64,000 nt of DNA from Acanthosepion pharaonis (GCA_903632075.3 CAHIKZ030004135.1:154501-218500), one strand, 5' to 3'. Shown: positions 33,460 to 46,044, counted from the first letter of the stretch. Notes: generated by a model not told the origin, from the sequence alone. Numbers and translations are program-made.

Positions 33460-34090
33460 AGACTGTATAGTCGATGTCAAGAGGAATAGCTGTACACGTG
33501 AACATCAAATCAAGCTAGTAGCAAAAATTAAATATCTGTGAAGTGTTTTAACAAAGGACGGAAATGGAACGCCGAAATCTGAATGATGCATTGGAGTAGG
33601 GAAATGCCTTCCAAAAATAAGCAAAGTATTAAGAAACAGGAAAACTGCTATAGTGCTGAACTGTTATATAATATCTGACCTCCTATATGGCAATGAATGA
33701 TAGACAATCTTCTCACAGAGAAACGTAGTTCTACAGAATCCCATTTACTGAACATGTGAGTAACGAGGAAGTTTTAAGAAAAATAGAGAAAAAAAGGCCG
33801 CTTATATTTAGAATCAGAAAAAAAAACAGTTGATATTTCTAGGACATATAGTGAGGGAAGAGTGCTTAGAGAATTTGACACTCACAGGATATTTAAATGC
33901 AAAAGAGACAGAGGAAAACAGCCAATAACCTACCTAATGAGCTTTCGTAAATGCATCGCAGAATAGGGGATTGAAAATTATAACGAAAAGACAAACTTTA
34001 CTAAGAGCTACAAAGGATGGGAAGTTGTAGAGAGCCACAATCGCCTACGCCCTGAAGGGACACAACACAGAAGCAGAAGGAAAAAAGTCG
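33460..34090 (+). pseudogene. RTE-like RT C-terminal remnant 2
   Basis: The same order of blocks as the copy at 32545, readable only by changing frame: aaattaaatatctgtgaagt (for K.KYL.S) near 33527, gttctacagaatcccatttac (for .R.PW), tttctaggacatatagtgag (for FLGHIVR) near 33835, and ccaataacctacctaatgag (for P.TYL) near 33922. No open frame remains. The two copies lie head to tail with about 270 bp between, so they may come from a local duplication or two insertions. Confidence 0.5.
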
Positions 34091-34094
34091 ATGG

Positions 34095-34635
34095 ATGTGC
34101 TTGCACGAAAATAGCTGCTCACCTAATAGGCAGATATAAATTTTATAACCTCGATTAGTAACAAATGTAGGGATTATTTATGGATAAAAGAAAACCTTCC
34201 CTGCTTACTGCTCACTCACCCGGATGTATTAGTCTAAACACACACACACTCAATGAGTAAAATTCTTAATAATCTAAGTCACATTTTTCTGCAGGTGAAA
34301 ATAGTACAGCATGATGCCGTCTTGTTATTAATTGCTTGTCTTTGTCAGTTCGAATAATTTCTCTTAATACTGGTTTAGTCTACAGGATTCATCCAAATGT
34401 TTCCTTCTGCATGCTGAAACTCATCTGAAAAATCATCATACCGTGATGAAAACATGCTCCAAACGTAATGAAAACATAGTTTTATCGTCAAAATCTTTGT
34501 TATTATTAAGAGGAAAGTTCAGATCACATTTAATAACAGTTAATTGATATTTTATCCATTTTAAAACATTCGAAATTTTGATAAAAAAACTTGTTTTCCA
34601 TGCGTCCGGGGTTGTACAAACTTTTAGCAAAGCAA
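34095..34635. other. Unassigned DNA
   Basis: Nothing recognised. A short CA run lies near 34238. Confidence 0.45.
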
Positions 34636-34639
34636 ATTT

Positions 34640-35540
34640 CAGCCTCATTTTGCGGTGACAAACACATTTGGAAATTTTTGCAAAAATGAAATGATTGTTG
34701 GATTTTAAGGAAATCTGCAGGAATTATTAAAAAATTAATAAAATTATTTTTTTTTAATTTTTTATTAGAAAGTCTTAATAAAAATATTTTTTTACCTGAG
34801 TTTCTCCACCTTAATTAATATTAAGTAAACTTGAAAAATTCAACGTGAATATTTTTAGTGACCATTTTAGCTAAAACTGTAATTCTTTGAAAAATTTAAA
34901 TCACCGAATTTCTTTTGCAAAATCGGACCCCGTCATACCGAAAATCATTTCTGAATCGAAAAAATAAAAAACGCAATAAAGCCAAGAAAGACGTTATTTA
35001 ATTAGAGAAGCTTTTAATTGCTTTTATGAAAATATATATTAAAGACCATATTGTCTGAAAAAAAATTGATGAAAAATTAATTTTCACAAGATTTGTTTTC
35101 ATTTTTACAATTTTAAACTGAAAACTTTATAAATCTTTTAAAAATCATTACACTCTGATTATTACACTCGGATATTTTTAAAAGAATCTTGATTTGATTT
35201 TTTAACTATATATGGGCATAAAATAACGTGTTTTAATGGTTGTGCCCCCAAATTATAAATTTTATCGTCTGTTCCACCACACCATACTTAACGAAGAACA
35301 AGTTTGGCCGTCAATCATTTATCAATAAATCGATTCTCAAATTGGAAAAACAAAACTCCGTGGTGAAGAAATGCCTGTATACAACATTTTATGCGATAAG
35401 TAATATTTGTTTCGAATCAGATTAATTTAACATTATATTTGCTAATTTTCCACAAATAACGTTTCAGAAATATATGTTATATTTTTGCAAGATTTTTAAA
35501 ATCGATAATTAACTTTTGTTTACAAATTTGTAAAAAAATG
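34640..35540 (-). repeat. Dispersed AT-rich repeat, copy B
   Basis: The inverted counterpart of 11990-12910: ttatttaattagagaag with cttttaattgcttttatg (34993-35027) and ttccacaaataacgtttcag (35448-35467) match islands of copy A with conserved spacing. Heavily diverged; limits approximate. Confidence 0.45.
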
Positions 35541-35544
35541 GCCG

Positions 35545-36955
35545 TTTTATCGATTTTACTGAGACAAAAATCGATTCTGATCAATATAATTTCTGTTTGA
35601 AATACACCACGAAGTATTTTGCTGACTGGAAATTGTAAATTTTAAATCATCTAGCTCGTGGTTAAAGTCGCTGATGTCAGCGGTGAGTTTTCCATCCCAC
35701 GGAAAAAGAAAGGGTTTCAGATTATTTTCGCGACAAGGAAGCAGGTCCTTTCCAATTGGGATATAGACGCAACAATATCACAAACATTATTTAGCTTTGT
35801 GATCTGCTAAACGTAGTGAATATCACAATTTAGTCTACTTCCAAATGGAGGAAGGAAAAAACATAATTTCTCTAGTGTTAGAACTTTAAGTAGTGCTACA
35901 GTTTCGTAGTTTTAAGGCCATTCAAATTTCAGCATATTAGTTAATCTATTGTATCCAACATCGTGGCTGGCCATTGAAAGTTTATAAAAATAAACCTCGA
36001 ATTTAAATGTGAAAATATGTAAGCAGATCACGTACAGAGATCTCATGATTTAAGTATATGTATGATTAGGTGGCCCTGGCAAGAAAGGCCTAAAAGCAAT
36101 CAATAAATGTGAATAACAAGTAGAGACAAGTGGGGTTCTCATAGATCATAATTTATTTATTTTATGGCATATTCATGTTGAATTATTTTTCTAGTTGTTA
36201 GGTCATTTTAGTGTAGTTTGCCTTCAAAAGGTCAGAGAAATAAAGCACTATTTTAAATGCGAAAATATGAAAACAAACCACGTAATAAGGTCGCGTGATT
36301 TCAGTAGAAAGAATAAAAAAAAATAAAAAGCCATTTAGAACTTTGTAGATTTTACATCTGCCTTTCTGAACGGTCGGAATTGATTAAGAAAACATTCTGC
36401 GTTCGACGTTTCATTCTTTCTCCAAACAATTTTCTGAATAAATCGAGAACTCAGTAACTACAATGGCTGAATGCTATTTTTATCCCTACTCTACCAGTCG
36501 GAAGAGAAAATCACCATCCGTCTATCATTACAAGGATTCTCTACACCGGAATACTGGCGCAACACAATCTTCTTGTCTTTTAAAGTTTATCTAAGCTTAG
36601 GATATAATAAAAATAGCCTCACCAAAGAGGATAACGTCGTGGCATATAATGATGCAAGCTCAGCAAAATTCGTAAAGCAATTAGCCGTCTTCTACGAAGC
36701 TTTCTTACCACTAGCAAGAGAGACAGAATTTAAACAAGCTTCATAGTCATGTGACTTTTTAATGCAATGTATCTAACGTAGTCGGTCAAGCCTCTCCAGA
36801 TTCCTTTTCTTTATTAACTGTAAATGCCTATGCCATCTTGGGAAAGATAGTGGTTACCCATTGCCTTATCCTCGGTTAAAACGTTTCCCTCTATTAGACC
36901 GAATGTCATACATGCCTAAAATGCCTAGCTATTTAACCCCTAGATGCTGGCAGAA
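35545..36955. other. Unassigned DNA
   Basis: The frame 36471-36746 (91 codons) has no motif I recognise. Two segments share an order of words, taaatgtgaaaatatg...cacgta (36003-36030) and taaatgcgaaaatatg...cacgta (36254-36281), about 250 bp apart, suggesting an old duplication. Confidence 0.45.
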
Positions 36956-36959
36956 GAGA

Positions 36960-37060
36960 CGGATAATGCCGTTCAGCTGGTGTGAATGCAACAGACTAAC
37001 CCGGAATTTGAACCCGGCTCGTTCATTTCAATTTCCTCGTCGATATCTGTTAAAGTTCTA
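36960..37060 (-). repeat. SINE head fragment
   Basis: cccggaatttgaacccggct (36999-37018) is the complement of a B-box-like tRNA segment in the setting seen at 44960 and 53105. The rest of the SINE is not evident. Confidence 0.4.
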
Positions 37061-37064
37061 GCAC

Positions 37065-39195
37065 TTTCGCTCCAGCCCCTCAACCTCCGACGTCTTACTC
37101 TCTGGGTTGATGTGTCTACTTGGTCCTAGGCGAACTTAAGGAAGTGGCTGTAGGTCCCCTGAGCATCCGTAGATTATTCGACCAGTCCACTGATTTAATC
37201 CTGCTTCCTGCCCACGTTGTGTTTGGTTTGATCCAGAAAGCAGAAGTGATGTTCATCCATTCACGGTCGACTGAAGATGTAGACACGGCTGGAGAGTCTA
37301 CGCTAAGAAATACAGAATCCAGCAAAAAACATTAATATCTGCAGAAAGCCGGACAAACCACTATTCAATGATTGAATTGTTAATGTCTTTTATATAGCAG
37401 AAAAGAATAGTATAGAAAAGAAACGGGTGACAGAAAAGAAAAGTAATTGACGTAAAAACGCATACATTGGATTCTGGACAGAGAAAGAGTGTGTTATGAT
37501 TAACTTGTTAAATCGTCTCAGAACGATATACGACTCTTGCAATGGGGGAATAAGATTTATGTGCGCGGTTTAAAGTTTATAGGTGCGTAACAGTAGTAGT
37601 AATATCCGTGGTAGCAGAAGCAGCCGTACGTATACCCGCAGCACATGTTAGCGGACGCTTCGTTCAAATCTCTGACGTCACTTCTCTCTTTCTTGAGTCT
37701 CCAACTCGACTCTCCACTGTATCTAGCCCAACTCTTCCCGGGCTAATTCTCTTCCGTCTCTCTCTCCCGTCTGCCTCTTCCGTCGCTCGCATGCCCATCT
37801 GAGTTTTTCAGCATAAATATGCGTTTATATAGATAAAACAGCCTGGTTACAACTCACCCTTGGCCCTACTACTTCGCACGCGATTATCACGGGGTTCTGG
37901 CTGCTTCACCCAAAATCATGTGAATTCCAAAGTTCCTTCTAGCTTACTCAGATCATTTTTTAATCGATGAAAATTATTTCGACCATTTCCATTGTCTACT
38001 GATGACCTAGATTCAATGGGTACAACTTCTGCCCTAGATCAAATTTCCACATCAGTAACAAAATGCTCTGATTTAATTTCACTATTGAAATCTATTCCAA
38101 TTTCACTAAAAAAAAATATACGTGTGTGTGTTTGTCAAACTCTCTCTGTCACACAGTAACCGCACATCCACTTGTGATCTACTATCCTCATTGATGCCCC
38201 ACAATTCGCTTAACGCTCTAAAATCCTAAGCATATACAAATTTTTCGGACCTGTGAAGGGTTACATTTTAACTTGTTTTCATTCCTAGCGATACATTTTT
38301 AAATTAATCAATCCGAACCTCGCTCTATAATCCAAAAATATTCATTAACCGACGTGATCTTCTTTCTTCTCGTTTCAATTATGTAAGGGTGTGTACTACA
38401 TGTATTTAACTTTGGCTAGGAAAAGCGGCATTAAGGACAATACGTGGACGCAATGCAATTTATATTTGACGTAAATAGCACATAGTATAAAATACAAAAC
38501 AGAATGTAATGATTTCAAAAAATAACAATTGAATTTATTAGTGTTTGGTGTACAAGCATAAGAGCTGAAGGTGTGATAGAGTTATATCTCTTTGATTTGG
38601 AAATATTTGTACCTGAGCTCATAAAGAAGAAATAATTATTAAACTGTAGTTTAGAAGAATAAAGTTCCTTTAGCATGTTAGGAAATTTGAGTTGTAAACC
38701 TTGGTAAGAGTTCAGAAGAGATTTTAGAGTTCGTACTTGCGTGAATGTTGGTAATGGTCTTTAACGTCTGACCGCAAGGTCAAGACGGAAGCTCTTGGAG
38801 ATTACATCTTGGCAGCAAGGAGAAAGATGAATGAAAAGAAAACACGAGGGACCTTACACGTGTTTTGTTTATATATGGCTGTGTATCACGTGGGTGGCTC
38901 AGATCGAAAACGCGGGAAAACAGATTTGTCGCGTGCAGGCGGTTTGATTGGTCGGAACTGACCAATCAGCGAGCTAGTTTTGAAGAGATCAACCAATGAA
39001 TGCTTGTCGCATGATTTGTATGCACTGTGTGTATGTAATATGCTGGTAATTACCACAGGTGAAGAGTGCATTTTCCCATGTGGTATAACTGACAAATGTA
39101 GAATCTTCCACAAGTTCAATACCTGGCCACAGCAGACGTGAAAAAACTTGGAGAACTGAGTTTCTGAAAGGAATTAACTGAAACTGAAATATCCC
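37065..39195. other. Unassigned DNA, partly GC-balanced
   Basis: The region 37490-37930 is richer in GC and CT than its surroundings and could be an old LTR or leader, but I could not define ends or a target duplication. Small frames (37116-37325, 37608-37802, 38780-39210) show no motifs. Confidence 0.4.
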
Positions 39196-39199
39196 AAAA

Positions 39200-39360
39200 T
39201 AACATGGCACGTGGAACTAGGACAATCAAATGTCAATGTATATCACCTGAATAAGGCCGAAGTGTACAACGGTCGAAATGTTGTGGATATGACAATAAAG
39301 ATGAAGACAACAGTCCAAATATTGTAAATAGTCACAATACATCATCTCAGATTTTAATGA
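39200..39360 (+). repeat. PLE terminal repeat with hammerhead-like core
   Basis: catggcacgtggaactagga (39203-39222), then CTGAATAAGGCC...GGTCGAAATGTTGTGG (39247-39285), a gacaataaagatgaagacaa block and the terminal catcatctcagatt (39343-39356). The core carries substitutions (CTGAATA for CTGAAGA), so it should be inactive. Confidence 0.6.
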
Positions 39361-39364
39361 ATTC

Positions 39365-40240
39365 GTTTTGTTGACAAAGTAACCTGAAATTATTTTTCTT
39401 CAAAACGATGGCGGTAACCTGATAGTAATCTAAAAATATGTTTTCTCCAAACTCTCCTTTACTGATATATCATTTAGTTCTTAATTTACTTGTTATATCT
39501 TGACGTGAAGTCACAAGACATCGTGATCGATTATTTAACCATACTGACCTTGTTCAGAATGTTGATCCCGCCAGATTATGCGATCTCTCCACAGAAACTC
39601 GTCGGTTTGCTCAGCATACTCGCTGTTTGGCTCTGTGTGTGTTAAACAGAGGGGGAATATTCTTCAGCGCGCACCTACAACAGGGTTTATCTTTCCGTTC
39701 TAAAAGTCAGGCATTTTTTGGAAACGGGTAGCCGGTCATTATATTGAGTTGTCTTTCCATAATTTATAAGATAAATAGAAATGAAAAGCAGAACTTGAAA
39801 AATTGAATGAAAATTCAATGAACATATCGACTGCCAACCACACGATAAATCGTTGTTGGCAGTTCTTATCATGGCGACGAGTTAGTTCATGTCAATAACT
39901 ATTTCATTCACAGTGATGCTTTTAGTGTGAAAACAATTTTACGAGTTCAGTTGAACCTATAAAGCAACTCATATTTTTTATTGTCTAAGTTGGCTATTAT
40001 AGTTGGCGTTTTAAATCAGATTTCTTAATTGCCCTCTAGCATTCAACGTGTTAAAATGTTTCCTGTCGTTTATCGCAAGTGATCATAAAGTCACGTAAAC
40101 TATACTGGTGGAAAATTACAAATGATTTACACAACCAGCTACCGAAACTATTTTATTGATTCTTAATATATAATTATACCAATTTAAACGACATATCTCA
40201 AAATTGGAAAATCACTCCTTTAGTAATGTTAGATAATTTC
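39365..40240. other. Unassigned DNA
   Basis: Nothing recognised. Confidence 0.45.
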
Positions 40241-40244
40241 CCAA

Positions 40245-40345
40245 CCCTAGGAAAGCAGACAATAACCTACCTAACGAGCTTGTGTAAAAAAATTACAAAG
40301 ACAGGAAGTTGTGGAGAGCTATGGTAATCCACGCCCTTACGATGC
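40245..40345 (+). pseudogene. RTE-like RT 3'-end fragment
   Basis: aggaaagcagacaataacct with acctaacgagcttgtg (40250-40286) and gaagttgtggagagctatgg (40304-40323) match the ends of the remnants at 33910-34040. Confidence 0.5.
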
Positions 40346-41407
40346 ACGACACAGAGAAGAAGAAACAAATTAAACTATTTGTAATTCAAATAAATTTGAT
40401 GGCTGAAACAATAAAATCTTTCTATTTACTTGATAGTGACATTCAGAAAGTTATTGGGGAAATATTTAACCTTCGTGACCGCTATCATTTTAACTACCTT
40501 CACTCCTTGGAAATTGTTATTGTTTTAAAAAGTCATTATTAGAATTGTAATAAAACCCAAACCTACCTCTTTATACAATGGTAAATGATATTGAAATGCA
40601 TTCATTTTCATACAATTAGTTTTTAGACGATGCTGTAAATATAAATTTCTTCTTGTAAATAAAAAATCTAGTACATAGATTGTGTTTATTATATTTTGTT
40701 AATTCTCAAGAAAAAAGAAAAACTGTGAATTCACTATCATATGTTTAGGTTTTAATACAATTATAACCATCGCTTTTTAAAACAATAAATGTTAGCGAGG
40801 AGTGAAGATAGTTAAAATAATAACGGTGTCAAAGGAAGAACTGTCGTTTTTTTATTTGTGAGTAAGAAAGTTAATGTTTGCCGTTACTGGACTCGTTCTG
40901 AAAGTTCAGTTTCCCACACGCTAAATATTTTTTGTGATGTTCAAACACTCTACTGTACTAAAGGCGAGTTAATAGCAAACTGGATTTCAAGGTATAGATA
41001 TTAGAAAATATTACAAAGGTTTTAGTCGCCAAGGCTTATATTATAGCCGTATCAAACTACCCGGATTGCAAGGAAGATAAAAAATCGATGATTATCTCTA
41101 TAGCAAAGTTCTCTACAGAGAAATGCAAAACAGAGATTTATCTGATCTCGAATATTTAATGATGAAGTGAGGAAATATAAAATTGTTGAAAGAAAAAGAG
41201 TGGTAGAGGGAAAAAAAAGTAAAATGAGACATGGATATAAACGATAGAAAGATCATTATAGAAATGGAGAGAGAAAAAATAAACTCAAGAAAGTAAAGAG
41301 TGAAAAATAAGGGAGATAATACGAGAAGTGGGCGAAAAAGATAAATTGCGAAAGAAGGAGCATATATAAAATAAAACTGATTCGAAGAGACGAAAAATGC
41401 AACATTC

Positions 41408-41410
<3 letters not shown>
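40346..41410. other. Unassigned DNA with a purine-rich part
   Basis: No gene. From about 41160 to 41400 the plus strand is very rich in A and G (gaaagaaaaagag-type words). Confidence 0.45.

Positions 41411-41456
<46 letters not shown>
41411..41456. repeat. (AAT)n microsatellite
   Basis: About 15 AAT units. Confidence 0.95.
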
Positions 41457-41833
41457 GAAAAAATTATGCAGCTAAAATGGTAGAAACAGTATCAAGTGAA
41501 GGAAAATAGAAACGAATGGAAAATGAAAGAATGGCATTTTTCTTTTATCTCATCTCATAACTTGAAGGTCATTTTACTATCATGCAAGGAGAGGCTATGA
41601 GAATCTGACTTCCTGTCTTTTATACTGTTTAAGTTGGCAAGAAGAATTAGTTAACGGGGTTCATTTTATTCAACAGATTTTACATAAAACCAGTTATAAA
41701 AATGAATGTTTGACCAAACACAGATTTAAGGGTCTCATTATAGAAAAATATATATTCATTCAAACAGTTTTATTGGTCTACCATAATATCCTGCGATACT
41801 GGAGAAACTATATAAATGTACATATTGGATATA

Positions 41834-42015
41834 TGGGCACGTGGCCGAGCGGGTTAGAATGTTCGCATAGTGGCCATGAGACACGGGTTCGAATCTCACC
41901 ATGGTCAATTTGGCAGGAATGTGGTTTCCTGGTGTTATCGGACTGGAGGGGTCGGTCCCCACGTGTAGCACCTTTACAGTTTCTCTTGATGGCAACCGTA
42001 TATTCTGTACTCTTA
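41834..42015 (+). repeat. tRNA-derived SINE with clear A and B boxes
   Basis: GTGGCCGAGCGGGTTAGAAT (41841-41860) contains an A box and GGGTTCGAATCTC (41886-41898) a B box, 30-odd bp apart as in a tRNA gene. The part around them does not close into an acceptor stem, and a non-tRNA body with a cggtccccacg block follows, so this is a SINE and not a tRNA gene. The A box resembles leucine/serine-type tRNA. Confidence 0.7.
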
Positions 42016-42119
42016 CAATAGATGTTTAGACCATCTTCTTAATTACATTCGGTAGATGTTTCTATTTCCTCGTGTTCCGAATTGATATTTAAATAAATCT
42101 AACTTACACTATTTACACG

Positions 42120-42450
42120 CATACTAGTGCTCTCAACTTTGTTATAGTCATCACAACGTTTCGGCCGTTATTAAAGGCCATCATCAGATGTGCATCAATC
42201 AGGGTAACCTACAGGGAATTTCGAACTAGAACCTTTATTTAATCTACTTGGTAGATTTTTCTCATTCCACTATCCTTGTTTCGTGCTGCTCACATTGCTC
42301 GCCTCATTTCCTCTGAGTCCAAGTACACACTGCCTGACCCAGGGATTGAACTCTCAATGACTATGTCCCTGACTTCACGAAAAAATGCTTGGAGAATTTG
42401 ATGCATTAAACCTAACCTGATGAGTGATGCTTGACTGTAATCATTCATTT
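42120..42450 (-). repeat. PLE terminal repeat, CTGATGA subtype
   Basis: On the minus strand CTGATGATGGCC TTTAATAAC GGCC GAAAC (42188-42157) gives a hammerhead-like core with a GGCC/GGCC stem II. A tRNA-like part lies to the right (about 42315-42400). Related to the copy at 59132-59480. Stem I cannot be formed from the bases next to the core. Confidence 0.6.
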
Positions 42451-42454
42451 GTTA

Positions 42455-42834
42455 CACCTGCTATTACAGTTGTAGACCTGCCGCCATTTTTCTTTCTTTA
42501 TTAACAGCTCCCATATCGTATTTATTAAGGAGATCTTCATAGTCTAGTATATGCGTTGATTCTTTTTTTTTTTTTTAATCTAACTCTCCATTCCTGATGT
42601 AAATAGTGGTGAACTGTAATAATGTTACAGGTAATATTAACACAGGTAATAATGGCACCGTTAAAAATGATTTGCTCACAACATAAGATTCTAGTTATGA
42701 AATTTTTTTAAACGTTGATATAAAACGGTGTTCTTATATCTAAACACGTTTGATTTTATTATAATTGTTTTTGATAAAATTTAAACTTATAAATTTATAT
42801 TAGCAAATGAAGGTGAAACAATTCTAGTTGTCGA
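42455..42834. other. Unassigned DNA
   Basis: Nothing recognised except a T-rich run near 42560. Confidence 0.45.
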
Positions 42835-42960
42835 ATCCATTACATTCACTTACGGGCTAATACCCTTGGGAAAGGTATGAATCCTCTTCCTCTCCCTCCA
42901 GCTATGGGTAAAATAGCAGGACAGACTGGGTTCTATAGCCTTAGATGGCAACTGGCCTAG
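42835..42960 (+). repeat. SINE central fragment
   Basis: cacttacgggctaataccct with gggaaaggtatgaatcctc (42848-42886) is the inverse of the central segment of the SINE at 26185-26270. The tRNA-like head is absent. Confidence 0.5.
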
Positions 42961-43179
42961 GAGAAGGACAACTCTGAATTCAAAACCTGCGGAGGGTCGT
43001 TTGGGAGCCTTATAGTATTCGGTGCACCAGGTCTCTGTATTCGTCCCTTCAAAAAGTGTGGATGGTCCTGCACGAGGCCTTCACCGCTATAATCAAATCT
43101 CATGTGCCGGTGTCGGGCTGTCGGTTTCCTGAAACTGATCTGCTTGACCCTCATACGTCGAATCTCGACGGGAGAGTCG

Positions 43180-43181
<2 letters not shown>
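42961..43181. other. GC-balanced segment of unknown origin
   Basis: The stretch reads as a coherent, non-AT-rich block ending directly at a (TA)n run. It is probably a dispersed repeat, but I have no second copy in the window. Confidence 0.4.
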
Positions 43182-43242
<61 letters not shown>

Positions 43243-43332
43243 TTTATATTATATTACTTTGTATTGAGCACTCTTTTAAGAATAGAAATTGTTGGTTATT
43301 AGAATTCATTCCGTATACACCAATTATATACT

Positions 43333-43415
<83 letters not shown>
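43182..43415. repeat. Two long (TA)n tracts
   Basis: TA runs at 43182-43240 and 43337-43415 separated by about 97 bp of unique DNA. The isoleucine-tyrosine open frames across them are artefacts of the repeat. Confidence 0.95.
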
Positions 43416-43418
<3 letters not shown>

Positions 43419-43419
43419 C

Positions 43420-44620
43420 CAATAGTGTATATTTCAATAAACATATTTTTCTCTATTTTTCCACTTGTGCCATTTCTATCTGTGCCATTATTGATTAATT
43501 TCATAAATAATGCAAGTATTAATTTCTCATCCCAGAAATGCAAGTATTAATTTCTCATCCCAGAAATACCGACAAAAATTTAGCATACATTTGCTTTCTG
43601 ATGAAACGCAATTACTTTCGAAGACTCAAATATTTTAAATATTTCTCATAAAAGAAAATATATAATATGAACTTCACATTGTGTATATACCATAAGTATA
43701 AGTATACACTGAAATTTTGACCAACATCGGTTACTTACTTCACATTTTGTCGTGGAAACATTGACTTACATAATAATATCTGACATTGCGTAAAGCTTGC
43801 AATAAGAAAAAAAAAAGAATGTGCTTTCGAGTGATATCAGCTCGGCGTTTTTGCAAGAGTCGTGAAAACGCAATCAGGTAGGCTGTCAGATTGACCGGCA
43901 GGAAAAGTGATGAACATCGAGGTGGAGATTAAAGGAATAGATTAAAAGAAAAGTTGAATGAAGGAAAATGGATTCCGGATAAAGAGAGAAGCAGAAAAAT
44001 AAATGGAAACAAGAAATAGGAAATAGATCTTATGATGATGAAGAAGAGGACGACTAAAAAGTGCCGACTTTGTATTGATAAAAATACAGATTGTGAAGGA
44101 AGGCAGAACTGTGGCAACTATAATGGCGGAGGATGGATGGAGAATGACGAAGTGAAAACGGGGGGGGTGATGGTAGCAGGGGAAGAAGGTGGCACAAAAA
44201 TGTGCACTGTAAAGAAAATGTGGTTGTCGCAAATAGTGTTGGGAAAACGAACAAATGAAATCAAAAGAAATGGACAAAGAGAGAAAGAGAGAGAGAGAGG
44301 GAGAAATTGTTGGTAGGTTTGGGAATAAAAGAAATGTCTGAGGATAAAATGAAGAAAGGAAAATGAAGGTGGAATCAAACGACATTAAGTAAAGAAAGAA
44401 GAAAAGGGGCAAATCTTTTTAGAGGATTTCTGAAGGATAAAATCGAAAGAAAAAAAGAAGGGAAATATTGATTCGTTGAAAAATTGACAAACGGAATAAC
44501 AAATGAGTGAAAAGCAGAATAGAAGATAAAAAATAAAAAAAAAATATTTGAATTGAATAAGTGTGGTTTAAAATTAGATACGATCGGGTTTGGAAATCTG
44601 GACATTTAAAATGAACTGAA
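43420..44620. other. Unassigned DNA, purine-rich from 43925 to 44560
   Basis: A 21-bp direct repeat (atgcaagtattaatttctca and on) lies at 43509-43552. The later part is strongly A/G-biased on the plus strand, with a GA run near 44280. Open frames on both strands there reflect the composition, not genes. Confidence 0.5.
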
Positions 44621-44624
44621 CATT

Positions 44625-45255
44625 CGTTTAAGGAACACTGGTCTAAAGTATATTGGTCAAGGGTTACTCGTCTATAGAATATACATCTCTACGAAATATT
44701 CATCAAGAGAATTATAGTCTAATCTAGATTGTATTAATATACAAATAATGCATGATAATAAATGCATATAAACCACATGTATCATCAGTACTTAATATTG
44801 CTATCAGTCAGTCAGTTATATGCCATTCTTGATACACGCGTAGACGATCATGTATCTTTCGATAAATGACTGATCAGGCAGATTTTTTGCCATTTCTTAT
44901 AGAACCTGGAAGAAGAGAATTCATACATTTCTCAAGGGTATTAGCACGTAAATGTAATGGATTCGATTGGAATTCGAACTCGGCTCTCCGATTCCTCAAT
45001 CCGAGCCGCTATCCATTACTCCACCGTGTCTCCTGTTATATTGCTGTCTTAAATATTATTCTGTAGTATCGTGAATATCAATAGAATTGAATATTTTGTA
45101 CAGGAATAGTTTTAATTTATGAAAAAAATATTATTATAGACCAAAAGTCTTTAGACAGGTATTCCATAGACCAATATCATTAGACGAGTATTCCTAAGAC
45201 CAATGTCCTTAGACAGGTTTCCCTTAGACTAATATTCCTTAGACAAATCCGTTTA
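44625..45255. mobile_element. Foldback-like element with subrepeat inverted ends
   Basis: The left end (44628-44715) carries gtttaaggaacactggtcta, tattggtcaagggttactcg and tctatagaatat. The right end (45134-45252) is the inverse, built from four roughly 29-bp units with agaccaa(t), ccttagac and aggtattcc words. No coding region lies between. A SINE occupies 44880-45035. Inverted ends made of short subrepeats are typical of foldback elements. Confidence 0.6.
44880..45035 (-). repeat. tRNA-derived SINE
   Basis: ctcaagggtattagcacgta (44933-44952) is the central block. ggaattcgaactcggct (44970-44986) is the complement of a B box, and gagccgctatccattactcc (45003-45022) the complement of an A box. 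Confidence 0.75.
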
Positions 45256-45439
45256 AAAATATAAGCTGAATCTTGCTGGATAAAACTTAAGGAAAAAGTC
45301 ATTTTGGCAAGATAAAAACTAAAGCCTAAGAAAGTACTGCTTCAATATCTGGGCTGAGGGCGCCCAATACTCAATTTCTAGCCTTGAGTTACGTCGTGTC
45401 TTGAGTGAAGAATTATTTTAAACGTCACAGGACTATCGA

Positions 45440-45780
45440 TAGTCTTTCGCTTTTTCTATGATAAATTTCCTGACGATCTACATTACTTAGATCCAGCACT
45501 TCAGACCTTTACAGCTCTAACCCCACTACGTACCCAATATCGACTCATGCTCATTTTATTTGTATTCCGCTGTTACGAAGAAAGTTCTCTTCAGACAGTT
45601 TACCAACCTCAAGAACTGCTATTTTGTGGAACAGATTCCCGAGTAGATGCTTTCCCGATCGCTAAAATCTTAACCTCTTCAAATCTACGGACGACCGTTA
45701 TCTATCCTACATATCCGAATAAAGTGCACTTCTTACCCGCCTCATATGTTCAGACAACAACCGCATTAAGTAACTAGTAA
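45440..45780 (+). pseudogene. Non-LTR RT C-terminal fragment
   Basis: Plus-strand readings give PALQTFTALTPLRTQYR upstream and, in 45547-45777, LLFCGTDSRVDAFPIAKILTSSN followed by LRTTVI. These match GTDSREDVSPTTTILTCSS and LEATVI in the fragment at 27600-28145. A dead 3' remnant, in the opposite orientation to the 28-kb copy. Confidence 0.6.
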
Positions 45781-46044
45781 CTATTTACAGTGAGTGGCTC
45801 TTGAACGTTTTAATTGGTAAAAAAATTACATGATTTAGACCAATCGATTAAACTGTTGACTCGTGAAAGTGGTGAAATAGTAATTGGGAGTTCAATTCCG
45901 AGGAAATATAATGATGACGGAGACACAATGGAAAATCAATAAGTAAATAGTACTAAATAAAAAGAAAACGCTATATCTCTAATAAATGCCAGTTTCACAA
46001 GAACAATATACACCCCCGTAGATTAAATAAATGGTTCAGTTATA

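Noticed and set aside
36471..36746. 91-codon frame as a host exon
   Set aside because: No recognisable domain, no splice-site context I could support, and length expected by chance in 64 kb.
37492..37880. Solo LTR starting TGTTATGATT
   Set aside because: No clear CA end and no flanking duplication could be found, so only composition supports it.
41834..41905. Possible genuine tRNA gene
   Set aside because: A and B boxes are good, but the flanks do not form an acceptor stem and a SINE-like body follows.
43056..43550. Long open frames rich in Tyr-Ile on both strands
   Set aside because: They are translations of (TA)n tracts; the same applies to the frames at 59620-60211 and the Tyr runs at 8728, 9692 and 10672.
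43942..44605. Several overlapping frames on the minus strand rich in Ser/Phe/Leu
   Set aside because: They arise from a purine-rich plus strand; no motif, and frames are open on all phases because stops are rare there.
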